64,000 bases of DNA, taken from NCBI RefSeq assembly GCF_003073045.1, contig NC_037593.1, forward strand, positions 10,278,735 through 10,342,734. Direction: 5' to 3'. The stretch comes from Pomacea canaliculata. Its lineage: Eukaryota; Mollusca; Gastropoda; Architaenioglossa; Ampullariidae. The position numbers and the translations under genes were made by a program. The notes beneath the pieces are model-generated. The model saw only the letters and a program-made list of their open reading frames with translations, was not told the DNA's origin and searched no databases. Below are positions 25,001 through 37,000 of this stretch, piece after piece (the first letter of the stretch is position 1; each line of letters opens with the position of its first letter).

Positions 25001-28000
25001 TTGCTTATTGTAAAGAAAGAACAAACAGCTAATAAAGAGTAGCAACTTACAAAGCTTGGAATTTGTTGCAGTACAAGGAACTCTGCTGCATCTTTTACTA
25101 ACTGTTTCTCTCGTCTGAAGTTTTCTCCCTGAATTTCAACAAATAAATTATCAATACCTAAGAAACTTTCAAGTACTGGATGTAAATTCTAGTGTTACAA
25201 ATACTGACACGTCACTCACATACAAAACTGTTATTGGTACTGGGCAGATGCATGGTGCATAAAGAAGAAAGTAAAGAAAAGTAATGTGAAGAAATACCTC
25301 GGCATCAGTATGAACTACATGAGGCTGGAAGACATCTGGGTTGAAGGCAATGCTGAATTCTGTTGAGCAAAAAGCCCCAGTGATCTTAGTGGCAATTCAC
25401 AAATTCATGCCACCATAAAATAATGAAAGAATGAAAGCTGTGAAAGGTTTTATTTTCTCATACTTCATCACCCACCCACTAAATGTTACTCCCAACCATT
25501 TACTCTAAGTGGCTGATGAGTAGCAAACAAATGGAAGGCAACAATTAACAGCAAATACAGCAAGAATGGTTGCCAATATTTCAGCATGCATAATTCCCTA
25601 CAACACTTGTCCATGTGCTTAGTAGTATCCACATGTATATGCACACACATATGCAAACTCTTTTTCACCTCTAATGATAAAATGTTAAACATCTTTAGCA
25701 GAAAACTGTTAAAGAAATATGGTTATTGAATAACTGTTTATGAAGATTTATCTGAAATCTTAACAACTTATCAGCTTGTAAATTAATCAAGTTTTAACTT
25801 GCCTGTGTCACTGAGCGACCCCACCAGCTGGGCAGCCTTTCTGACAACCTCTTTAGTATTTTCTTCAACTGAGTAAAAGGAAGAAAATGACATCTCCAAA
25901 CATGATGAATTATATCAAACCACATTAAAGGTAATAATCTAACAATTAAAACAACCTCAAATACTAGCTTGCAAAGTTGTCCCCTACATTCTACTTTCCC
26001 CAATGCAACAAGCTGACTTACTAACACGAATACTTAGCAAATAAGCTGAATGTCCACTAGTGTTTGTGTTACTGTCAGCATGTCAAAGCCTTCAGTACAT
26101 CAACAATCAAGGCAAAACTGAAAATTAGCTGTTTACATACTTTTGTGATGTCAGCCCATCAAGTATTTGTTTATAAAGTAGTTATCTTTCCCCCAACTTT
26201 CTTAAAGATTAAAAGTCACTGATGGAAAACATTGCCAAATACCAATGACCTGCCTGCTGGTTTCAGTGACAGAAATTATCGAAAGGATGAGAAAATCTGA
26301 TGGGGCTAACTTACATGTCTGACTGTTGGTCCCTGTGAGTGTTTCAACAATCTTCTTTGCCTCCTCAGTCATATCCTCTTGAGATTTATCTTCCTGATCA
26401 CCGTTTTCATTAACCATTTGGTCAAAAGTGGGCTTAATGGGCAAAGGCTGCAAATGCCAAAAAGAAGGCGTCGACAAACCACCTTAGTCCATCTTCGTTA
26501 CAACATGACAAAGATGACAAAGACACCCGAAGTCTATCAAATAACTATCTTCTCAGCACATTTTCTTTGCTATCTGTTAGTGTCAAAATATAAAGAGGGT
26601 TTTGTAAAAAGCACCTTAATCTGAATGCTAGAGGTATCCTCTTTCTCTTTGTTTTCACTTCGTTTCAAAAGTTGCAGCTGCTGAAAGCGGCATCCTGCTT
26701 CACGCACAAAGGCAACATATCGGTTTCTGCAAGACATAAACCAATCTCTATTAGGTAAAATGATAATCACGTCTGTTATTTTTATTTTAAATCAGCTCTC
26801 AGAAATAATTCTTTTTTTTTTTTTTTTTACATTTGCATGTATGCACACACACAAACACACAAAACCAAGAAATCGTGGGTAGGAGTATGACACAAAGGAA
26901 GCTTTCTGAACCCTTGATGTAAAGAGACATACATGTGCTGGAAATAATCCTTTTTTGTATGTTAAGTAATACAGCTTGATATCATAAATGTTTTAAATAC
27001 CATGCAATATACACACACAAAAATACATATACCAGTATCTATTTTATGTCTACAAAATATACTAACAGAGAAAAGTTAAAATAAGCCACTCACTCAACAA
27101 ATGCTTCAATTAGCTCCTGGCGTAAGCAAGCGAGTTTGTGTCGATGAGTTCGTGGGTAGCCCTGCTCAATCATCTCCTTGCTTAACTCCTCTCCTTCAAC
27201 TACAATAATATATAGTTTTTACCTTTATTAATCTCCACACATGCAAAACAAATCTTGAAGACGAAAACCTTCTTATAACATCTAGACAAAACCTTGTAAA
27301 GTGTAAAAAAACAACCAAAAAACAAAAACAAAAACAAAAAAGAAACGGTAATTAGTAAAATGACAATTTTTAGGTGCAAGTAAATTATAAGCCATGTTAA
27401 AACAAATAAAAACCTAACTGTACTAACCAGGTAGGTAGTTGACATCTGGTGGGAAAGTGCGCAGCAGGTCTAGAATATAATGCCGTTGGTCATTGCCCAC
27501 AATGCCTTTGCATTCAATGGATGAAAATAGTTCAATTTCTTCACCTTTGTTGTTCAACACTCTATATGACAAAGGCAAGAAAAGAAAAAAGAAAAAAATG
27601 TATGCACTGGTCCCTATTGATGCAATACAGACATATCAAAGGTTGTGAACTGTTAAGTTCATGGCTTACAAAAAAATCAAAAACAAAAAAAAAATCACCT
27701 GTAGCATAATGTCAAACAAATGTCTACAGAGTTAGAGGGGAGGAACTTGTGTTTTACACTGAGCCTGCAACTAAGGCTATATCATGGCAAAGCAGCCAGC
27801 CCTGTAAACAGATTTCACATGCTGAGAAAGACCATCCCCAAGAAAAGAGCTGAACACTGAACAGCTGACCTTCACTGTATTTGTGACGTGCTTAACTGTT
27901 ACGCTGCCAGTCCACTCTGTCTAAATACTTAGCAGGATGCACAGAGTAAGTATAGAAACATAGGCACATGCTAACATACACAATCAAGTATATTCCAAAG

Positions 28001-31000
28001 CATGCGTATGCAAGAACACGAACACTGTCTGTCCCACCACCTCAGTCCTATCAAAGATCAGCACCATAACCTCAGTCATGAGAATGTCTGCAGATAGTTT
28101 CATCATTGGTGATAAGCAAACATGACAAACACTCATTCAACTAAAACACTCATGTGAAACAAAAAAATTTAGTGCCCACACCTCCACCATCAGCTGACAC
28201 ACACTCCCCTTGCCAGCTACCTCAAATGAAAAACATTCTTCTTACCTATGTGGTCTGATCTTCAACTGTGATGCAGTCTTCTGAAGCTACAAAAAAATAC
28301 ACATATATTTTTGGCAATGTTTCTGTAAAGCAAAAGATCATCATTAAAATAATATGCAACTATTATGTATGCCAACACATAAAGTAAAACAATCTCTCAT
28401 ACATGACAAAACTATAGCCCATGAAATTAACTTATAACTTAAAAAATACAAAGTAAACTTGTACTGGAGACAACAGTACTCACCAGTTCTTTATACTTGG
28501 GGTTTGTGACAACAGTTTTGCCAAAGTCTGCAGAGCCATACACCACGGACTGCTCCTGTTCCCGTTCCAAAATGCCTGTGATGAATTTCAGAAATCCCAG
28601 TCATAAAAACATTCAGTTAACAACAAGATCAGCAATATTTTAATCCTATTTTTAAGTAATTCTTCTTGAATTGCCCCTGGGTATTAATAAAGTTGTATTG
28701 AAAGTATTGAGCAAGCATCTGGCTATAATGCATGTTGCAAACACATGACGATGCACAGACAGTCAAGATTCTAATTTCCCGCTTACTTCCAGCCCAGTAA
28801 CAAAGGTCACTCATAACATAAAGGTCACTACATGCTATTTAACAAAAGCTTTCAGTTCTTTAATTTCAAATTATCCCTACAGTGTATGGACCCACCTGGA
28901 ATAATGGACTGTGCAGTGACACGATAGCCTCGATAGTCCACCACTACTGTGCCTAACATGTACAGCCCCTTTGGATCCAGGTTGAAGTAGGCTTTGACAC
29001 CTTGAAGATCATTGCCCTAGAGAACAAAAAGAAAAAAATGCTTTCATGCCTTTACATAACTGTATTATGTCATTGTCTCATTTTCAAATGCACACAACAC
29101 TGTCACTACCAATAATAATAATAACAGGAACTTATAATGTGCAGCATCACTACCAAGATCACACTCTCTGCACAGACCAATAAAGATAAATGAAACATAA
29201 CAGCCAGTGGACAGTGAGGTATGTATAGGCACACTGACAACATAAAGACGAGGTATAAGAGTAGAATGTAATGCAATGAATGAAGGTACAAAGGATACTG
29301 TAAACAGTTAGAACCGTACTAGATGGTTAACATAACAATATTACAAAGGAGTTAAGGATAGTAATTCAGGGATAGTACTTTGTGAACAGACATGTTTTCA
29401 GAGAGCGTTTGAATGTAGCCCTTGAGTCCGAGTGGCAAATGTGATGTGGAAGCGAGTTCCATTGCTTAGCAGTACAGAGAGAGAATGTCCATATGTGACT
29501 GTCTTTATGGAAGAGAGGGATAGAATGCAGGAGTCTGATGAGGAGTAAAGGTTTCAGGCAGGATTTCAGTGAAATAGTGGGGAGAGGAGCATAGTGAGTT
29601 GTGGGCATTATTTGTTGTTAAATACTTTTCATGAGCTAAGAATATGCATTCTTTGCAGAGTTTACCTAAACTGTCCCCTATACACTTCCCATTATGCAAA
29701 GCAATCTTTTCCCATAACATACTCCATCATAATGATAGTCTCATCAAGTCAACAAATGCTTTTTTGGGGAATTTCCCTCATGTATGTACCACCTGTGTAA
29801 ACCAGCCACACTTTTCATCTGAACCAATTAACAACCCTAATATGCTTTTACCACCTGGGAACATTATAATATGCTTTCACCATTTGGAAACATTATCTTT
29901 TCCATTGTCTTAAGAGCTTACACCCTGCACATTTGTACTGCACAAGTAAACTCACCGGGGCTGCATAGGCAGCTGCATCTCCTCCAAAATCCTTGTAATG
30001 ATCTTTGACATCAAAGCCAAGACTGAAGAAAATGTTGTTCCATATAAACATCTGCATTCTGTAAGAACAAATAAACAAATTGATCGTTGACTGAAGACAT
30101 TAGTCTCTTTAATTTCACTTCCCTGTGTCAGTCCCACATAAATTCACTCTACAGATGAAGTGCAAGTGGCAAAAGCACCCAAATTAAACATATTGGTATA
30201 GAACACAGAAAAGATACCCTGAACCAACTTATACAAAATTCAATTTTTCAAAAGCTGTGAAAAAGCAGCTTATTTCCTCACAAAGATGTCACATTGATGT
30301 CTTGGACAGTATAGCAAAGTTTCTCAAAACACTTGTACTAACTTGGCATCCTCTCCTGGATTTATAGCCATCACATTGCCATCAATGACAGCCATAGCAC
30401 CTCGTGTTGCTGCAGCAACAAAATCGCTGTGCACCTGATATTTAGAATGAAAAACAGTGGAGAATGTTTTAGTAGACTTAGTAACTAAATATGTTTGCAA
30501 CTTAACAACTCTATAATCAAGAATAAAATATGCTGCTGGAACAAAGAATCATTACCTGCTGTGTGTAAAGCTCATCACAAGGATTTTCAACTTTATGGTA
30601 TGGGACTGCACCTACCTTAAAGATAGCTCTTTCACGTATAAGTCTCTCTGGTAAATGGGACTGAGGCAATTCCCGTGTTGTCTGAATCTCCTCGTTCCAG
30701 TCACGTGTCTGACCAGGAATATGCTCTTCATAGCCCAGGCGAGTAGAGAAAGCTGTGAAGAGGAAACGTTATTATTAAATGTTCTGCTTAAATCACCTCA
30801 ACAATTTTAAGCTTTTCCAGGCATGTGCTGCTGATTTAAGTCCTTGATGTTCTAGGCATATGAATAAATTAGATAAGATATTCTTTAACACTGAGAACAA
30901 TAATGAAAGATGGAGTAGCTGTAACTGTCCATGATAGGAACAGTTTGAATAACATTGTCCACATCTGTTCCAAGATAATTGGTATTAAACAGAGTGACTT

Positions 31001-34000
31001 GACTTCCTTCTGTAATCAACAATTAATTAAGAAAGCTTCCCGCATTATGTCCATACCTGAACATGTGCTAGCGGGAGAATTTGTTTTATTAAACTCCGGT
31101 AAACGCTATGCCATGCCAGTATGCAAAAGCAATAGGCATCTGAAATCTTTTATGCCATCCGCAGTCCAGCTACTCAATCACAGATGAACTATCAGCAGTG
31201 TGTGTGTGTGTGTGATGGGTAGGTGTGCATGTGTGTGGTTTTTTTTTTCATATACATATATTTTGGAAACAGGGCACAGCTCCCATCTAAATTGCCCGTT
31301 GGGATTAATAAAGTCGGTTGTTATTGTTATTATTGTTACTGTAGCTTGAGCAAGCTAGGTGCTGAAGGAAATACAGATATATGTGATAGAGATATGGCAA
31401 GATCTCTATCATAAGCAAGCAATGTCTAGTCTATGCTCCAGTGTTTGCACTCAGTCTTATGCTTACCATCCTCAGCTCGAATATAATCCACCTGGTGCTC
31501 TGACTGTGGAGCCAACCAACTGTACACTTGATATGGTGTAGGTACCCGTTCAAAAGGATGTTTCTGGCTCCTCTTCTTCAGCAGCATTACAAAACTCCGC
31601 TTGAAAGTAGGGCTGATCTAGACAATACAGTTTTAGACAATGAGGTACACTGATAACAGAAGAAGCCCAACAGATTGAGATGACCACTATTTTGAGATTT
31701 TAGCTAGTGAGTTGATAGCAAAGAAGATGGACTGAGATGAGTCAACATGTCAGATTAAACTGGAAACTGGTTTGTTACACATGGCCACAAATAAAGCAGA
31801 AGAAATTGACTAACCTGGTTCAGGAGGTCAATAAGAGAATGTGACAGGTATTTTGGTTGTGCAGGTTTTGGGTTGAAGTTATCTTCTGTTGATCTGCACA
31901 ATAATTAGCATAAGGAACTAGGAACTAATAAAATGTTTACTTAAATTTTGTTCACATTCTTCAAAAGGTGTGCTTAACTTCATGACATGCATTGTATATG
32001 ACCAATAGACATAGGAAATTCTTTTATTACACTGTACTTATGCTGCATCCAACATGATAAAAGTCTGTAATACAGTTTTTGCTTGATGCAAGTGGATCAG
32101 TTTTACAGACATTTACTTAATGCAAATTTGTCCCTACACACACTTCATGTAGCCTATATAACAATGGCATAATCAAATACCTTTATACCATTAATATACA
32201 ACAGGTATGAAAATGGACTTTGAAAAATCAGTAGTTTTCCAGCAAAATAATGCTATCATTATTGAATGCCAAAGTTCTATACCACCAACCAGTCACTATA
32301 TGTTCCTCGTTAATATAACACTTATCTGGGCATTATTTGCAAATAATGGAAAAGAAGTTCTGTGTTGCTACTTACTGATTGAGATAAAAGCCTCGTGTGG
32401 AACCTGTGATGTGAAATCGTTTGTCTTCCAGAGTCACAACATACAGGTAAAGCAAATCACCTGTGCAGGACATAGAAAAAATGACCAAGAAAATGCCTTT
32501 ACCAATAAAAACCAAGCCAATAAGCTGATATGCGATACAGACAGGCTCATTTACACCTACAAAGAGACCACAATCTCTCAATCACACTGTAAACTTGTTT
32601 TTAAATTAATAAAAAACTCATTTGCTTTCCTGATGACTATTATAAACAAAGCAACAGCCTCATTTGCTAGTCTATTACATTATACCCACCATGCATTCTG
32701 CGGTTGCCAGGTGGAGGGTTCCAGCCACTGTATGTTAACACCTTTAGACACTGAGGTCCCTAAGAGTATAAAAAGACACACTACAGCTTCAGATGTGACT
32801 TCTAATGCTATGATTAACGAACTATAAATAATACTAATTTTTATATATATATTAGCATTTAAATGCTTTAAGAGAAGTAGACATATTGAGATTAAAAATG
32901 CCCTATGGGAGGTATTTAAAGTTATACTTTAGAAATAGATATTTCAAAAAGACATTCTATACAATCACAAAATGATTTAAAATTCTGTAACTTACATGAA
33001 GGATCTAAATGGGCACTTCTACATGTGAACATATGCGGTTTTTTTTTTAAAATGTAATAAATTCTTAAAAAACATTAAAATTTCAAACACCCCAGTTTTA
33101 ATAAATGAGTCAAGTTTTATCACATACACAATGTTTGGGAAGGGGAGTGGAAAAAAGGTTTTTAACTTAAACACATGAGCCAAGAAGCTTGTTAGCTCCA
33201 GCAGCAATGATACCAAGCTATTTGGTACAACAACAACAACAACAACAACAACAAAAAAAAAAAAAAGTCGAGTAAAAAAATAAAAAATATATCTAATGGT
33301 TTTAAAACTCCTGATAATATAATTAATCTGCTAATTACCTTTAGGTCCTTAATACCTGGATGAAGAGCCAGTAAAGGACATTCCTTAGCTCCAGGCATAA
33401 TAAAATCTGGTGGTGTGCAATCCACAGAGTCTGGCTTTCCCCGTTTCTTTTCTGTTTAAGAAAAATATATGTCTGTAAAATACTTCTAGCAACAAATCAT
33501 TAATGCTTCCATGGATCAACACTTACCAGATATTACAGCAGAAATGCAATAAAATATAATAAAAACTGATGTACATTAAAAACTTTTTATATAAAAAAAA
33601 AATCATGTACTGGTAATTATAGTCATTTCACATTCACAGGCAGGACAGCTTAGCAATCACCGAAATCAGAAGGGTGTCAATACATGAATGACTAGAATAG
33701 TCTAGACATTATTCAACAGAATAGAGTAAACACAAGGATAAAGAACTAACCAAGAATATCACCACCAGTTACAGTGTTGAGGTAAGATAATGAGCTGCCA
33801 TCCAGTCCACAGAAGGCATCAGTCAGATCAACAGACTTTAACAAGTCACGTATATGACGAACATGAATCCGGGCTTCACGCACAGTGTATGGTTCTGAAC
33901 ATAGAAATATTAATACTGCATAAATATGAAATTATCCCCACATATACATCCACCATGGACACTACTAGCCTACTTTTGATGTCCAGTTTTGTTTTTATTT

Positions 34001-37000
34001 TTTTACAACTGGTGTTTTTTCTCATGCCCTAACCTTGCAACTTAATCAATCCTGCTCTGACTTACCCATAAATTTTATCTAAGAAATCAAATTCAGTGCT
34101 AAGGTGTGAGATGAACTCACCTACAGTAATGGACACATATAAATGTTCTGAGCAATACTATGTGTGCCAAACTGGTGCATGTCTTTACAGAACTTTACCA
34201 AAAAAAAAAAAAAAACTGGTAAATGAGATTCTTCTTATCATTAGCAATTCTGATCGTAGGTTGACTGCCATATTTGCCTCTACTCACATACTTCACTTGG
34301 TTTTATTAAATCACTGCATAAAGTACTTGATTATTATGATATTGTTGATTTATAATGTGTATCATAAAGTGTTATTTAGGAGAATAAGATTAATCAACTT
34401 TGTAAAGATAAGGTGATCAGATAAAATTTTCCTGCAAGAATAATAGAAACAGGGCTTATGATACTCAAATACTTGCTATCCAAACCATCTTCCACAACAT
34501 GGTACATTCAAACAGTAAAGTTTTTATAGAACCTGTTCCCACTTTTATAAGGAATAGTACTATAATGAACTACAAAGTCTAGGAAGAACAAGATTTATAT
34601 AATATAATGACCTAAAAAGTCTCAACCACATTTTAGTGTTACACACTAGTGATCTGAAAATTGTATTCTAAACAAAAATCATTTTTTTAAAATTCCTAAC
34701 CTTCCATGACTTTTATAACAGAACCTTCCTTCAGGCCCTCAATAGACTTAAGTTCGGCAAAGTTGTCCAGGGTGACATTATCAAGCTGTAAGGAAAAGCA
34801 GGTTCGAAAGCAACTGTCTTCACGATCCATGAGCAATTGGTGTATCTCCTGTACCAGTTCCATGGAGCTTACCTGAAAAAAGAGGGAATCATTTTGAGTC
34901 ATTCTTAATTTGAAAGCAGTTAACAAAACATGCATTATTAAATTAAATATTCAATAATAGTAAAAACAAAAATCCCCAGATATCACCAGGCAAGTCCTGT
35001 CAAAAGAACTTCTGAATGTTACTGTTTTTCTTTCCTTGCTTCTATGTAAGCCTGAACCATGAATGTATGAGAATCAATTTGGTGCAGCGGTTATGAATAT
35101 GTTATGGTATTGTCATTGTGCTTCCATATAGAGTTGCCTCTAAATGCCCTTTGGGATAAATAAAGTCTTATCGTATAAATATTAAACTAAACCGTAAAGA
35201 GTTATGGCTAGCTTTGAAGATGGTCACTGTGTGAGGCAATAAGAGCCAGGAACTCCACATATTGACACCAAAGAAGGATTGACACCCATATTTAACTTGT
35301 CTGACCATAGGACAACACAGGTCAGAATAAGCAGACCAGAGTGACTGTTTAATGTCAAACCATTCGTTTAACGTACTTCAAGATCAGACTGGTTTAAAAA
35401 AAAAAGTTATGCACACATGCCTCCATGTTTTTGGGTCATTTTAACCCCTTCGCTACTTATGGACTGCAAGAAAGAAAGCATGTATGGGAGAATGAACGAG
35501 AATGTCAGCGGGGAAAGGGTTAACTGTGACACAGTGTATTTGGTGAACACTGTTAAGCAGTAGAATTTTTTGGCGGGAACGAGGGTGAAAAAGTACTCAG
35601 GCCTGGGATGGTGAAGGAAGATGTGTCTAAATCACAACTTGTAAATCTCCCTAGATTACATAGTGGAGCAGGGTAGTGTCCATCGAAGCTGGATGCAGCG
35701 CGATACTGACCCTTGGTGGATTAACCTTGCCTAGACAAGGTGACGTCTTTTTGGGTTTTTGCTTATGGAATTGTAATAGAACTCACTTAGGTTAAAAACA
35801 TGAATATATGAGAAAAATATGTGGTTTAGAATAGTAGTATAGTGTAAATTCGAGTTACAGGTTTTTTCCTGTACGGGCTAATTGAGTTGGAGCCCTTCTG
35901 AAGGAGGAAGAATCAGCTCCCTCACATCATTCCTTGATCACCTTCAGTCCAATGCCCAGAACCTGGACTAGGTGCACCATCGGCCTCATGAGGTCACCGT
36001 GGAGTACCACTGCTGTAATTGCAGGAACCCCCTTCCTGACACTGCCATTGTGTATGGCATTGGAGTGTTATCTTTTGCTGAGTGATGCGGAGCGACCAAA
36101 AAGTGTCCTATCCCCTCGGGGAAGAAAAAATCCCTTCTAGAGGATTATAAATGTAATTTGTGTTATTCGTATTCTGACTGAAGATGCAAAGGGTGACAAC
36201 CCTATGCTAGTCATGCACCAAACTGTGTGTATAGTTACAGGCAACTGCTATTTTGAAGAGGTACTGAGAAGAAGCTTAGAGAGGTGTGTTGGCAAGTCAG
36301 TAAAATTAAGAGTAGAGGCTATTGCATTACCAGATGTTTACTTATGATAGATGGTTTTGACCATCTTCTCTAAAGAACTGTGCATTGACACATTTTTGTA
36401 TAAATATATTTATCTGTGTTCTATGTCGTAAAGTCCTGAGCCACTTGATAAGGAAAATAACATGATTTGGAGAGCCTCAAGCAATCGTTTTGTGTTGAAA
36501 GAACGTTGTTGACATCGTGTGTGGTGCTCTTGTGAGAGGCGGCATTTGTGACAATCATTACAACACTGACAGCAAGATGTAAACCTAATTAAGTTAATCA
36601 AAATGCATGTTTGAAATTAAGATCCCTAGAGGTGGTGTGAGGGGGAAACAGAAAGAGAAATATATGCAATTTCAACTTTTCTTTTTGCATGAATTTAGTA
36701 GTCTTCTGCAGTCTCATGGGCCCCATACAGTTATATGGGGGAATAGCTGTGCCGCTCTGATTCATTTTACACATGATTTTTGTTTGGGGTAAGTGGACTG
36801 GTGCAAAACACTATCACACAAAGGCAGCAAGACGTAATCACCTCAAAACAGCTGTGCTGACTCACAATATATTATGTTATAAATACTAAAGAGGCACAAT
36901 CTAGGTCAATGAACACAAAAAAGAAAGTCACTCTCACACATTTTCATTTCCACGACACTCACTGTTAGATCAAAGGGCTCACTGCCTGGAAGTGCAATCT

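Noticed and set aside
32207-32827. 206-codon plus-strand frame, the longest in the window
   Set aside because: It runs antisense across CLUH exons 6 and 7 and the intron between them. Its protein shows no family and the overlap with conserved exons explains its openness.
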